In this document: one piece after another, positions 33,567 through 43,065 of the stretch
How the letters are laid out: the number at the start of each line of letters is the position of its first letter
Numbering within the stretch: the first letter of the stretch is position 1
Assembly (NCBI GenBank): GCA_964511405.1
Contig: CAZEFK010000001.1
Coordinates: 19,466 to 83,465, forward strand
From: CAZEFK01 sp964511405
GTDB lineage: Bacteria; Pseudomonadota; Alphaproteobacteria; Elsterales; Elsteraceae
DNA length: 64,000 nucleotides
Reading direction: 5' to 3'
Position numbers and translations under genes: made by a program
The notes under the pieces: model-generated
What the model was told of the DNA's origin: nothing
The model's input: the letters and a program-made list of their open reading frames with translations, nothing else
Database searches by the model: none

Positions 33567-36059
33567 GTGTCCGATATCGCCGCCGTCGTGCTGGCCGTTG
33601 CGAGCCTGCTGGCCGTGATCAGCCTGCTGGTGCCCCTGGGCAAGCGCCTGGGCCTGCCGACGTCGGTGTGCCTGGCGGCGGTCGGCTGTGCGCTCGGCGG
33701 CACCGCGGCCGCCTTTGGCCAGCGCGACGGGCTCGGCGTCGTCGGCGACCTGCTGCGCACGCTGGACGGCCTGCAGGTCTCGGGCGACGCCCTGCTGTAC
33801 ATTTTCCTGCCGGCATTGCTGTTCGAAACGGCACTGGCCATCGACGTCCGGCAGCTGATGGACGATGTCTGGCCGGTGCTGCTCCTGGCGGTGGTCGCCG
33901 TCCTGGTGTCGACGGCCGTGGTCGGCCTTGCCGTGTGGGCGGCGTCCGGCGTCGCGCTGGCCGCCTGCCTGCTGCTGGCGGCGATCGCCTCGACCACCGA
34001 CCCGGTGGCGGTGGTGGCCCTGTTCCGCGACCTCGGGGTCCCGCGCCGGCTGAGCCTGCTGGTCGAGGGCGAAAGCCTGTTCAACGATGCCGCGGCCATT
34101 GCGCTCTCGGCGCTGCTGCTGGCCATCATCACGGGCCATGGCGACGGCAGCCTGGCGGCGGCCGCGCTGGCCTTCGGGATCAGCTTCCTGGGCGGCCTGG
34201 CCCTGGGCTACGCCGCCGGCCGGCTGGCCGCGCTCGCGCTGGAACGGATGGGCGGCCTGCGCAAGAGCACGGTGACCCTGACCATCGCCCTCGCCTACCT
34301 GGTCTATGTCGCGGGCGACCATTACCTGGGCGTCTCGGGCGTGGTTGCGGTGGTGACCGCGGCGCTGACCGTCGGCCTTCACGCACCGACCCGGATCGCC
34401 CAGAGCGTCTGGGCGAACCTGACCGAGACCTGGTCGCAGATCGCGTTCTGGGCCAGTTCCCTGATCGTGCTGCTGGCCACCATGATGGCGCCCGGGCAGC
34501 TGTCGGGCCTCACGGCCGCCGAAGCCGCGCTGCTGGCGGTGCTGTTCCTGGCGGCGCTCGCCGCCCGAGCGCTGGTGCTGTTCGGCCTGATGCCGCTGTT
34601 GTCGGCCGTGGGCCTGGCCCAGCAGGTGGAGCGCCGGCTGCTGGCGGTGATGCTGTGGGGCGGCTTGCGCGGCGCGGTCTCGCTGGCGCTGGGCCTGGCG
34701 GTCATGCGCAACCCCGACCTGCCGCCCGAGGTCCGGCGCCTGGTTGCCGTGCTGGTCACGGCCTTCGTGCTGGCGACGCTGTTCGTCCAGGCGACCACGC
34801 TCCGGCCGCTGATCCGCTGGCTGCATCTCGACCGCCTGACCGGCGCCGAGCTGGCGTTGCGCAACCGGGTGATCCAGCTGGCCCTGCGCTCGGTCGGGGA
34901 GCGGATGCGGGCCCTGGCGGCCGACGGCGCGGCCCGCCTGGAGGCGCAGGTCGAGGCCCTGGTGGCGCGCCGCATGGCCGTGCTGGAAGGCATCGGGCCG
35001 GAGGACGGCATGTGCGAGGCCGACTTCGTGCAATCGGCCCTGGTCATGGTGACCCAATACGAACAGACCGTGTATCTGCGCTATTTCGATACCGGCGTGA
35101 TCACCGGAACCGTGGTTCGTCTGCTGGTCGCCAAGACCACGGTCCTGCAGGACAGCCTCAAGGAGGGCGGCGTTGCGGGCTATGAGCAAACGGCCAGCCG
35201 CGGCCTCGCCCGCTCGCCGGACATCCGGCTGGCGCTGGCTCTGCACCGCCGCTTGGGGCTCGGGCGCTGGCTGGCCGGGCTGATCGCCGATCGCTACGAA
35301 TCGCTGCTGGTCACCCGCGGCGCCCTGGGCGAGGTCGCGGCCTTTGTCGACGCCACGGTGCGGCCGCTGTTCGGCGCCGGCGTCGGCGACGTCGTCGGCC
35401 GGATCGTCGGCGATCGCCGCCGCCGCACCGAGGCTGCCCTCGCCAAGCTGCCCGCGCAATTCCCCGAATTCGCCGAGTTGGTGCAGGGCCGGCTGCTGGA
35501 GCTGGCGGCGCTGCGCATCGAGGCGGCCGAATACGACAGCCTGATCCAGCAGCGCGTGATCGCCGCCGAAGTCCACAAGGACCTGGAGCGCGAGCTGCGC
35601 CGGCACCGCCGCCAGATCCAGGCGCGCCCGGTGCTCGACCTGGGGCTCGACCGCGCCCAGCTGGTGCGCCGCGTTCCCATGTTCGAAGGCTTGGCGGAGA
35701 AGCGCCTGCGCGAGCTTTCGCGGCTGCTGCGGCCACGCCTGGCGGTGCCCGGCGAGATCATCGTCCGGCGGGGCGATGCCGGCGATGCCATGTACTTCAT
35801 CGTCGCCGGCACGCTCGACGCCGTGGTTGCGCCGGGGATCACGCGGACCATGGGCCCCGGCGACTTCTTCGGCGAGATCGCGCTTTTGAACCGCAGCCCG
35901 CGCACCGCCGACGTCACGGCGACGGGCTTCTGCCAATTGCTGGTGCTGGCCGCCGCCGATTTCGACCGCCTGGTCGGGCGCCAGCCCGGCCTGCGCGACC
36001 AGGTGCGCCTGGTCGCCCAGCAGCGGCTGGGGCGGACCGCCGAGGCCGAAGGGTCCTAA
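33567..36059 (+). CDS. CPA1-type Na+/H+ antiporter with C-terminal cyclic-nucleotide-binding domain
   Basis: 830-residue inner-membrane exchanger. Residues 1 to about 420 have some 12 hydrophobic helices with CPA1 motifs (ASTTDPVAVVALFRDLG, VEGESLFNDAAAI). A long soluble segment follows and a cNMP-binding domain fills residues about 700-825 (GDFFGEIALLNRSPRTADV). Probably exchanges Na+ or K+ for H+ under nucleotide control. It starts with GTG. It diverges from the stressosome operon, hinting at shared stress control. Its stop overlaps the Rieske gene stop by 3-4 bases. Confidence 0.92.
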   Translation: MSDIAAVVLAVASLLAVISLLVPLGKRLGLPTSVCLAAVGCALGGTAAAFGQRDGLGVVGDLLRTLDGLQVSGDALLYIFLPALLFETALAIDVRQLMDDVWPVLLLAVVAVLVSTAVVGLAVWAASGVALAACLLLAAIASTTDPVAVVALFRDLGVPRRLSLLVEGESLFNDAAAIALSALLLAIITGHGDGSLAAAALAFGISFLGGLALGYAAGRLAALALERMGGLRKSTVTLTIALAYLVYVAGDHYLGVSGVVAVVTAALTVGLHAPTRIAQSVWANLTETWSQIAFWASSLIVLLATMMAPGQLSGLTAAEAALLAVLFLAALAARALVLFGLMPLLSAVGLAQQVERRLLAVMLWGGLRGAVSLALGLAVMRNPDLPPEVRRLVAVLVTAFVLATLFVQATTLRPLIRWLHLDRLTGAELALRNRVIQLALRSVGERMRALAADGAARLEAQVEALVARRMAVLEGIGPEDGMCEADFVQSALVMVTQYEQTVYLRYFDTGVITGTVVRLLVAKTTVLQDSLKEGGVAGYEQTASRGLARSPDIRLALALHRRLGLGRWLAGLIADRYESLLVTRGALGEVAAFVDATVRPLFGAGVGDVVGRIVGDRRRRTEAALAKLPAQFPEFAELVQGRLLELAALRIEAAEYDSLIQQRVIAAEVHKDLERELRRHRRQIQARPVLDLGLDRAQLVRRVPMFEGLAEKRLRELSRLLRPRLAVPGEIIVRRGDAGDAMYFIVAGTLDAVVAPGITRTMGPGDFFGEIALLNRSPRTADVTATGFCQLLVLAAADFDRLVGRQPGLRDQVRLVAQQRLGRTAEAEGS

Positions 36060-36388
36060 TCGGCCGAACCGTCGGTCCGCACCACCATGCCGTCGCGCAC
36101 GGCGACCGGGATCGGTTCCAGCCGCCGGCCCAGGCAAGGGCCGAAGGTGCAGCGGCCGTCGGCGAAGCGGAAGCGGGCGCCGTGCATGGAGCACAGCAGG
36201 GCGTCGCGCTCGTAGGTCAGGAACTGGGCCGGCTGCCAGTCCAGCGGCACCCAGGCATGCGGGCAGCGGTTGAGATAGCAGCGCACCTGGTTGCCGAAGC
36301 GCACGACGATCGCGCTCTCCGGCTCGCCGCGCCACTCGATCTTGACTTCGACGGCGTCGGGATCGGCCAGTTGGTCGAACGCGATCAC
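36056..36388 (-). CDS. Rieske [2Fe-2S] domain protein
   Basis: 110-residue soluble ferredoxin-like protein. The cluster ligands are C and H in NRCPHAW and C and H in CSMHGARF. Lacking oxygenase or cytochrome partners nearby, it may be an electron carrier. The GTG at 36388 overlaps the EVE gene stop (GTGA) and is preferred to the longer frame from 36430. Confidence 0.85.
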   Translation of the reverse strand: MIAFDQLADPDAVEVKIEWRGEPESAIVVRFGNQVRCYLNRCPHAWVPLDWQPAQFLTYERDALLCSMHGARFRFADGRCTFGPCLGRRLEPIPVAVRDGMVVRTDGSAD

Positions 36389-36801
36389 CGGTGGCCCCGG
36401 CCGCCGCCCAGCGCCAGGATGCGCTCCCACGCGGCGTCGTCGATCGGCATCACCGAGAGCCGCGCCTGGCGCACCAGCGGGATTCCGGCGAGGCTGGGGT
36501 CCGCCTTGATCTCAGCCAGGGTGACGGGCCGGTTCAAGGGCGCCACGGCCTCGACGTCGACCATGCCGAACTTGCCGGTCTCGTCGCTCGGATCGGGGTA
36601 ATAGGTGCGTGCCACGCGGACGATGCCGACCACCGAGCGCTCGTCGTTGGAATGGTAGAACAGGGCCTCGTCGCCGACCTGCATGGCCTTCAGGTTGTTC
36701 GAGGCCTGGAAGTTGCGGACGCCGTCCCAGAAGGTGCGGCCGTCGGCGACCATCTTCGTCCAGGGATATTTGGCGGGTTCGGATTTCACGAGCCAACGCA
36801 A
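36385..36801 (-). CDS. EVE domain protein
   Basis: 138-residue PUA-like EVE domain, thought to bind modified bases in RNA or DNA. Characteristic start MRWLVKSEP, the WDGVRNFQASNNLK segment and FYHSNDERSVVGIV are present. EVE genes commonly sit next to gpsA in alphaproteobacteria, as here (25 nt from gpsA end). Cellular role is not settled. Confidence 0.92.
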   Translation of the reverse strand: MRWLVKSEPAKYPWTKMVADGRTFWDGVRNFQASNNLKAMQVGDEALFYHSNDERSVVGIVRVARTYYPDPSDETGKFGMVDVEAVAPLNRPVTLAEIKADPSLAGIPLVRQARLSVMPIDDAAWERILALGGGRGHR

Positions 36802-36826
36802 GGCCGGGATCCTCGGGCAAGGGACG

Positions 36827-37807
36827 TCAGGGCGCGACTATCGCATCGCCGGACTCGCGCCGGAAGGGCCGAGCCAGAAGATCGCCGATCACCGCGTCGA
36901 GGTCGGCGGCGCCGCTGATCACGCGGTCGACCGCCGCGACGATCGGCATGTCGACGCCGCGCGTGGCGGCCAGGCGGGCGATGCCGCCGGCGCTGAACAC
37001 GCCTTCGGGCGGCGCCGGCAGCGCGGCGCCGCTGCCGAGCGCCAGGCCATAAGAGAAGTTGCGGCTGGTCGGGCTGGTGCAGGTCAGGGTCAGGTCGCCG
37101 AGGCCGGCGAGGCCGGTCACCGTCGCGGGATCGACGCCGAGGGCCGTGCCCAGCCGCGTGAGCTCCGCCAGGCCGCGGGTGACCAGCGCCGCCCGCGCGC
37201 TCTCGCCCAAGCCGCGGCCGATGCAGATCCCGCAGGCGATGGCCAGCACGTTCTTGACCACCCCGCACAGCTCGACGCCGCGCGGGTCGGCCGAGGCGTA
37301 GGGCCGGAAGGTCGCGCTGCCGAGCTGCGCGACCAGCCGCTCGGCGAGGCCCATGTCGGCGGCGGCGACAACCACGGCCGTCGGCCGCCCGCGCGCCACG
37401 TCGCGCGCGAAGCTGGGGCCCGACAGCACCGCCGCCGGCCGCCCGAGATGGCGGGCGACGGTCTCGCCGACGGGTCCGCCGATCGCGGGATCGATGCCCT
37501 TGGCGCACAGCACCACTGCCGCGGTCGCCGCGAGATGCGGCGTCACGGCATGGGCGAGGTCGGGGCAGGCCCGCGCCGGTACTACCAGCAGCACCACGTC
37601 GGCCGCGGCCGCCGCAGCCAGATCGGTGGTGGCCATGATGCCGGCCAGGTCGACTCCCGGCAGATAGCGCTCATTGCGCCCGGTCGCACCGATCTGGTCG
37701 ACCACAGCGGCGTCGCGCCCCCACAGGACGGTCCGGTTGCCGGCCCGCGTCGCCACCAGGGCCAGCGCCGTACCCCAGGCCCCGGCACCCAGGACGCCGA
37801 CGCTCAT
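36827..37807 (-). CDS. gpsA: Glycerol-3-phosphate dehydrogenase [NAD(P)+]
   Basis: 326-residue cytoplasmic enzyme that reduces dihydroxyacetone phosphate to sn-glycerol-3-phosphate for phospholipid synthesis. The dinucleotide motif LGAGAWGTA is at residues 5-13; the catalytic lysine lies in VVKNVLAIACG, and GLAGLGDLTLTCTSPTSRN is the family signature. The ATG at 37807 overlaps the tsaD stop by 4 bp; the much longer frame upstream is tsaD read in another frame. Confidence 0.97.
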   Translation of the reverse strand: MSVGVLGAGAWGTALALVATRAGNRTVLWGRDAAVVDQIGATGRNERYLPGVDLAGIMATTDLAAAAAADVVLLVVPARACPDLAHAVTPHLAATAAVVLCAKGIDPAIGGPVGETVARHLGRPAAVLSGPSFARDVARGRPTAVVVAAADMGLAERLVAQLGSATFRPYASADPRGVELCGVVKNVLAIACGICIGRGLGESARAALVTRGLAELTRLGTALGVDPATVTGLAGLGDLTLTCTSPTSRNFSYGLALGSGAALPAPPEGVFSAGGIARLAATRGVDMPIVAAVDRVISGAADLDAVIGDLLARPFRRESGDAIVAP

Positions 37808-38820
37808 GCGGCCAGCGGCCAGCGCGGCCGCGGCGCAAAATCGAGCGCGTCCTGCTGGCCCAGGCGCAGCCGCTCCAGCCCGGCCCAGGCGATCATCGCG
37901 GCGTTGTCGGTGCATAGAGCGATCGGCGGCACCGCCAACGCCATCCCGGATTCGGCCGCCAGCGCCGCCAGGGCGGCGCGGATCGCCCGGTTCGCCGCGA
38001 CACCGCCGGCCACCACCAGCGGCCGGCCCTGTCCGCTCCGGGCTTCGAAGGCGGCGATTGCCCGGCGGGTACGGTCCACCAGCACGTCGATGACGGCGGC
38101 CTGGAACGATGCCGCCAAGTCGGCGCGCCCGGCCGGGTCGCCGGGTGCCAGCCCGGCCGCCGCCAGCCGCACCGCGGTCTTGAGCCCCGAGAACGAAAAG
38201 TCGGCGCCGGGCCGGCCCAACATCGGCCGCGGCAGGTCGAAGCGGCGCCCGTCGCCGCCGGCCGCCGCGCGCTCGACGGCCGGGCCGCCCGGAAACCCCA
38301 GCCCCAGCAGCTTGGCGACCTTGTCGAAGGCCTCGCCGGCGGCATCGTCGATGGTGCCGCCCAGCCGCGCGTAGCGGCCGACGCCGTCGACGCCCAGCAG
38401 TTGGGCATGGCCGCCCGACACCAACAGCAGCAAGTACGGGAAGTCGATGCCGTCGGTGAGCCGGCAGGTCAGGGCGTGCCCCTCCAGGTGATTGACCGCG
38501 ACGAACGGCCGCCGGTGCACCAGCGCCAGGGCCTTGGCCAGCGTGACCCCAACGATCACGCCGCCGATCAGGCCTGGCCCGCCGGTCGCCGCGATGCCGT
38601 CCAGCTCGGCGAGCCCGATCCCGGACTCGGCCAGCACCTCGGCGACCAGGCGGTCCAGGTGATCGAGATGGGCCCGCGCCGCGATCTCCGGCACCACGCC
38701 GCCGAACTCGCGATGCTCGTCCAGCTGGCTCAGGACCCGTTGCGCCAGGACCCGGCGTCCGTCGTCGACGATCGCAACCGCCGTTTCGTCGCAGCTGGTC
38801 TCGATGCCCAGCACCCGCAT
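37804..38820 (-). CDS. tsaD: tRNA N6-threonylcarbamoyladenosine transferase subunit TsaD
   Basis: 338-residue ASKHA-fold protein that transfers threonylcarbamoyl to A37 of ANN-decoding tRNAs, with TsaB/TsaE. The start MRVLGIETSCDET and the metal ligands H111 and H115 in NHLEGH are clear, as are SGGHAQ and the C-terminal GGVAANRAIR and CTDNAAMIAWAG. The ATG at 38820 is the family start. It is divergent from hemC with 125 bp between starts and coupled to gpsA. Confidence 0.97.
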   Translation of the reverse strand: MRVLGIETSCDETAVAIVDDGRRVLAQRVLSQLDEHREFGGVVPEIAARAHLDHLDRLVAEVLAESGIGLAELDGIAATGGPGLIGGVIVGVTLAKALALVHRRPFVAVNHLEGHALTCRLTDGIDFPYLLLLVSGGHAQLLGVDGVGRYARLGGTIDDAAGEAFDKVAKLLGLGFPGGPAVERAAAGGDGRRFDLPRPMLGRPGADFSFSGLKTAVRLAAAGLAPGDPAGRADLAASFQAAVIDVLVDRTRRAIAAFEARSGQGRPLVVAGGVAANRAIRAALAALAAESGMALAVPPIALCTDNAAMIAWAGLERLRLGQQDALDFAPRPRWPLAA

Positions 38821-38945
38821 GTTCGTTCCTTTTTGCTCTGCAGCCAGCCGGGCACACCGGACCACGCGCACAACCCGCGGGCAAGTGCGCGATGTGCGCA
38901 CGGCGCCTTGCGCCTGGGCCCGCCCGCAGCCTAGAACCTGGAGCC

Positions 38946-39884
38946 ATGACAGCCCCCCGCCTTCGCCTCGGCACCCGCGGCAGCCCGCTCGCCCTTGCCC
39001 AGGCGGCGATGGCGCGCGCGGCCCTGGCCGCCGCTTGGCCCGACATGGCCGGGGCGATCGAGATCGTCCCCATTCGAACCACGGGCGACGTCGTGCGCGA
39101 CCGCCCCTTGGCCGAGATCGGCGGCAAAGGCCTGTTCGTCAAGGAGCTCGAGGAAGCCTTGATCGACCGGCGGATCGACGCGGCCGTCCACTCCATGAAG
39201 GATGTGCCGAGCATCCTGCCACCCGGCTTCGCCATCGCCGCGGTGCTGCCGCGCGCGGATCCCCGCGACGCCCTGGTGGTCGACCGCAGCCGCGTGGGCG
39301 CCGTGGACGGCCTGGGCGACCTGCCGCCGGGAACCGTGGTCGGCACCTGTGCCCCGCGCCGGGCCGCGCAGATCCTGCGGCGGCGTCCGGACTGCCGCGT
39401 CGTCGACCTGCGCGGCAATGTCGAGACCCGGCTGCGCAAGCTGGAGGGCGGCGACATCCAGGCCACTATCCTGGCGATCGCGGGCCTGACCCGGCTGGGC
39501 CTGGCCGATCGCGCCGACCATGTCCTCGAGCCGGACGAGATGCTGCCGGCCGCGGCGCAAGGGGCGATCGGCCTGGAGATCCGGGACGACGACGACGACA
39601 CGAGGGCGCGCGTGGCCGCCATCGACGCCGCCGACGCGCATGCCGCCGTCGGCGGCGAGCGCGCCATGCTCGCCCTATTGGGCGGATCCTGCCGCACGCC
39701 GGTCGGCGGCTATGCCCGGCCCGACCCCGCCGGTTGGCGGCTCGACGGGCTGCTGGCCCTGCCCGATGGCAGCGACATGGTCGAGGCCGGCGGCGTCGCT
39801 GCCGACCCCATCGAACTCGGCCGCGCCCTGGGCGAAGAGCTGCGCCGCCGTGGCGGTTCCCGCTTCCTGCCGGATTTGACCTGA
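38946..39884 (+). CDS. hemC: Hydroxymethylbilane synthase
   Basis: 312-residue porphobilinogen deaminase joining four porphobilinogens in tetrapyrrole synthesis. The dipyrromethane cofactor is carried on C249 (GGSCRTPVG); RLGTRGSPLALAQA opens the protein and HSMKDVPS contains the active aspartate. The stop overlaps the hemD-type start by one base, so the next enzyme of the pathway is co-translated. Confidence 0.97.
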   Translation: MTAPRLRLGTRGSPLALAQAAMARAALAAAWPDMAGAIEIVPIRTTGDVVRDRPLAEIGGKGLFVKELEEALIDRRIDAAVHSMKDVPSILPPGFAIAAVLPRADPRDALVVDRSRVGAVDGLGDLPPGTVVGTCAPRRAAQILRRRPDCRVVDLRGNVETRLRKLEGGDIQATILAIAGLTRLGLADRADHVLEPDEMLPAAAQGAIGLEIRDDDDDTRARVAAIDAADAHAAVGGERAMLALLGGSCRTPVGGYARPDPAGWRLDGLLALPDGSDMVEAGGVAADPIELGRALGEELRRRGGSRFLPDLT

Positions 39885-41698
39885 TGCCGGATTCTTCCCG
39901 CCCCACGCCGGCCCGCCCCTGTGCCTTGGTCACCCGCCCTGCCGCCGATGCGGCGCCGCTGGTGGCGGCGCTGGCCGAGCGTGGCATCGACACGCTGTCG
40001 GCGCCGCTGCTGACGATCACCCCGGTGGCGGCGGCGCTGCCCGACCTTGGCCCGATCCAAGCCGTGCTGGCGACGTCGGCCAACGGCATCCGGGCGCTTG
40101 CCGAGGCCACACCGCGGCGCGACCTGGCGGTCTGGGCCGTCGGCGACGGGTCGGCGGAGGTCGCCCGGGAGCTTGGCTTCGGCCCGGTCGAGAGCGCCGC
40201 CGGCGACGCTGCAGCGCTGGCCGAGCTGGTGGCCGAACGGCTCAAGCCGGCGGCCGGCCCGCTGCTGCATGTCGCCGGCAGCGATGTCGCGGGCGACCTC
40301 AAGGGCCGCCTGGAGGCCGCCGGGTTCACGGTCGAGCGCGCCGTGCTGTACCGGGCCGAGCCGGTTCCGGCGCTGCCGCCCGACGCCGCCGCAGCGCTGA
40401 CGGCCGGCCGCGTCGACTGGGTGCTGCTGTATTCGCCGCGCACGGCAGCCCTCTTCCGCACGCTGGCCGAGTCCGCCGGGCTCGGCCGCCGCCTGGCCTC
40501 GGTCAAGGCCTTGTGCCTGAGCCCGGCCGTCGCCGACGCGCTGGGCGACCTGGCGATCGACCGGACCGTCGCCGCCACGCCGGATCGCGGCGGCATGATG
40601 GCACTGGTCGAGCGATTGCTGGCCGAGCGGCAGCCCGCGCCCGCTCCAGTGCCGGCCACGGCCCGATCGGGCCGCGGCGTGGCGGTCGCAGCCGCCGCCG
40701 GCGTGATCGGCGGCTTGGTCGTCGCGGCCGCAACGATCGCTGCCTACCCCACCTGGCGGGTCTGGTTCCCGCCGCCGGCGAATCCCGCCGCCGCGGGCAT
40801 CGAGCGCCGCATCGCCGCCTTGGAGACCGCGGTCAGCCAGCCTGGCCTGCCGGCACGGATTCCCGCCGACGTCGATGCCCGGCTGGATCGTCTTGAGGCC
40901 GCCGTGGGCCAGGCTCGGTCCGCGACGCCCGCGGCCCCGTCCGACCTGCCGGACCAGGTGGCCGCGCTCCGCGCCGATCTGCAATCGGCCAAGGCGGCGG
41001 TCGCCCAGATCGACGCCCGGATGGGCGCGGACGACAAGGCGCGCGCCGCGGTCGACGCGCGCCTGACGGCGGCCGGCCAGGCCGCGGAGCGGATCGGGGC
41101 CCTGGCCGAGCAGATCGCCGGCGTCCAGGACCGCCTCGCCAAGCTGGAGCAGGGCCAGCAGGCGGGGGCCGAGGAGCTGCGCCGGGCCGCGCTGGCCCTG
41201 GCGGTGGCGCAGGTGGCGGAGCCGGCGCGCGCGGGCCAGGCCTTTGACCAGCCCCTGCAGGCACTGGCGCTGCTGGCGGGGCCCGACCTCAAACCGACCC
41301 TCGCGGCCCTGCAGCCCGGCGCCAAGGCCGGCGTGCCGACCGCCGAGCAGCTGACCCGGTCGTTCCCGGCCGCGGCGCGCGCCGCCGTCCAAGCCGAAAC
41401 GGCCAGCGGCGCGGCCGGCTGGCTCGGCCGGGTCGACCGCTTCGTGACCGGCCTGGTCACGGTCCGGCGCACCGACCCCGACGCCCCGGCGGCGTCGCTG
41501 GACGCCAAGCTGGCCGCGGCCGAGCAGCATCTGGCCGACCGCGACCTGCCGGCTGCCGCCGCGGCGCTGTCGGAGTTGCCGCCGCGCGCCGACGCCGCCC
41601 TGAAGCCGTGGCTCGACCAGGCCCGCGCCCGGGTGGCCCTGGACCGGGCGCTGTCGCAGTTGACCGAGCAAGCGCTCGGATCGCTGGCCCGCGGCTGA
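39884..41698 (+). CDS. hemD: Fusion of uroporphyrinogen-III synthase (HemD) and Mic60/mitofilin-like protein
   Basis: 604-residue single frame. Residues 1 to about 250 are HemD, which closes hydroxymethylbilane to uroporphyrinogen III (ALVTRPAADAAPLVAAL, LATSANGIRAL, LLYSPRTAALF). A Pro/Ala linker is followed by one membrane helix at about 262-287 (VAVAAAAGVIGGLVVAAATI), then coiled coil (about 300-440) and a C-terminal mitofilin-like signature region of about 150 residues. Mic60-type proteins organise membrane curvature and contact sites. In related genomes hemD and the mitofilin-like gene are usually adjacent; here no stop separates them. HemD would be tethered to the inner membrane. hemY starts at the stop (TGATG). 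Confidence 0.9.
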   Translation: MPDSSRPTPARPCALVTRPAADAAPLVAALAERGIDTLSAPLLTITPVAAALPDLGPIQAVLATSANGIRALAEATPRRDLAVWAVGDGSAEVARELGFGPVESAAGDAAALAELVAERLKPAAGPLLHVAGSDVAGDLKGRLEAAGFTVERAVLYRAEPVPALPPDAAAALTAGRVDWVLLYSPRTAALFRTLAESAGLGRRLASVKALCLSPAVADALGDLAIDRTVAATPDRGGMMALVERLLAERQPAPAPVPATARSGRGVAVAAAAGVIGGLVVAAATIAAYPTWRVWFPPPANPAAAGIERRIAALETAVSQPGLPARIPADVDARLDRLEAAVGQARSATPAAPSDLPDQVAALRADLQSAKAAVAQIDARMGADDKARAAVDARLTAAGQAAERIGALAEQIAGVQDRLAKLEQGQQAGAEELRRAALALAVAQVAEPARAGQAFDQPLQALALLAGPDLKPTLAALQPGAKAGVPTAEQLTRSFPAAARAAVQAETASGAAGWLGRVDRFVTGLVTVRRTDPDAPAASLDAKLAAAEQHLADRDLPAAAAALSELPPRADAALKPWLDQARARVALDRALSQLTEQALGSLARG

Positions 41699-43065
41699 TG
41701 CGGCGGCTGATCTCGTTCCTGCTGACCGCCGCGGTTGCGGTCGCCGTCGCGGTGTGGCTGGCCGACCGGCCCGGATCGGTGACCATCCTGTGGCTGGGCT
41801 GGCGCGTCGACACCAGCATGCCGGTGCTGCTGGCGGCCATTGTGCTGGTGCTGGTGGCGATCAGCCTGGCCGGGCGTTTCTTGCGGTCGGCCGGTCGGGG
41901 CCTGACGGGCGTCGCGCGCCGTCGGACCGAGCGCCGCCGCCGCGCAGGATATCGGGCACTGACCCGGGGCGTGGCGGCCGTGGCCGCCGCCGATGCCGGC
42001 GAGGCCAACCGCCAGGCGCGGCGCGCCGAGGTGATCGAGGACGAGCAGCCTTTGGCCCGCCTGCTGGCGGCCGAGGCGGCGGCGGCGCGCGGCGAGAGCG
42101 CCCGCGCCCGGCGCGAGTTCGAGGCGCTGGCCGACCTCCCGGAAGCGGCGATCCTGGGCCTGCGCGGACTGTTGGGCGAAGCGCTGCGCGCCAACGACTG
42201 GCCCGAGGCCTTGGCCATCGCCGAGCGGGCGCGCCGGATCAGCCCGGGCACCCCCTGGCTGCTGCGCATCCTGTTCGAGCTGCAGGCCCGGCTCGACCGC
42301 TGGGCCGATGCCGCCGCCACGCTGGCGTTGCTGCAGCGGACGCGGTCCGAGGACGCCGCCCTGCTCGCCCGGCGCCAGGCGACGGTGGCGCTCGCGCTCG
42401 CCGCCGAATCCGCCGGGACCCAGCCCGAGGCGGCGCTGCGCCACGCCCGCGCCGCGGTTGCCAGCGCGCCCGCCTTCGTGCCCGCGGTGGCCATGGTGGC
42501 CCGGCTGGAGATCGCCGCCGGCCAGCCGCAACGGGCCCTGGCGACCATCGAAAAGGCCTGGCCTCAGACCCCCCATCCGGATCTGGCGGCGCTGTACCGC
42601 GAGGCCCTGGCCGCGGTCGATCCGCTGTCGCGGCTGAAGCGGCTGGAGCGGTTGACGTCGCTCAACCCGGCCGCGGCCGAAAGCCATGTCCTGCTCGGCG
42701 ACGAGACGCTGGAGGCGCGGCTGTGGGGCGAGGCGCGCCGGCATTACGAACGGGCGCTGGCCCTGGCGCCTGATGCCGCCGCCCATGCCTGCCGGCAACT
42801 GGCGGCGATCGAGATCGCCGAGCGCGAGGATCGCGAAGCCGCCGTGGCGTGGCGGGAGCGCGCGGCGGCCATGCCGGCGCCACCCGGCTGGCGCTGCACG
42901 GCCTGCGGCACCGGCGCCGAGCGCTGGTCGCCGCGCTGTCCGCATTGCGGCGCGGTCGACCGCCTGGAGTGGCGCAACGGCGCGGCGCCGCGGCCGGCCG
43001 CCATCGAGCTGCCGGGCTCGATGCTGGCGCCGGCGCTTGATGTCGCCGCGGCCAAGGCGCGATGA
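41698..43065 (+). CDS. hemY: HemY-like tetratricopeptide membrane protein
   Basis: 455-residue protein of the proteobacterial HemY_N/COG3898 family (not the Bacillus protoporphyrinogen oxidase). Two N-terminal membrane helices (residues 3-20 and 38-58) precede helical TPR-like repeats. A zinc-ribbon-like CxxC-x-CxxC (CTACG, CPHCG) lies near residues 400-420. The exact role in haem synthesis is not known. Start overlaps the fusion gene stop; the GNAT gene overlaps its end by 4 bp. Confidence 0.93.
   Translation: MRRLISFLLTAAVAVAVAVWLADRPGSVTILWLGWRVDTSMPVLLAAIVLVLVAISLAGRFLRSAGRGLTGVARRRTERRRRAGYRALTRGVAAVAAADAGEANRQARRAEVIEDEQPLARLLAAEAAAARGESARARREFEALADLPEAAILGLRGLLGEALRANDWPEALAIAERARRISPGTPWLLRILFELQARLDRWADAAATLALLQRTRSEDAALLARRQATVALALAAESAGTQPEAALRHARAAVASAPAFVPAVAMVARLEIAAGQPQRALATIEKAWPQTPHPDLAALYREALAAVDPLSRLKRLERLTSLNPAAAESHVLLGDETLEARLWGEARRHYERALALAPDAAAHACRQLAAIEIAEREDREAAVAWRERAAAMPAPPGWRCTACGTGAERWSPRCPHCGAVDRLEWRNGAAPRPAAIELPGSMLAPALDVAAAKAR

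Noticed and set aside
33270..36335. 1021-residue open frame opposite the antiporter gene
   Set aside because: Gln/Arg/His/Gly-rich shadow of a GC-rich gene; the plus-strand frame has clear antiporter and cNMP motifs.
37808..39697. Long N-terminal extension of the gpsA frame
   Set aside because: It is tsaD and hemC read in wrong frames; GpsA starts MSVGVLGAGAWG at 37807.
41698..43065. HemY as protoporphyrinogen oxidase
   Set aside because: The protein lacks an FAD motif and has membrane helices with TPR-like repeats, so it is the unrelated proteobacterial HemY.
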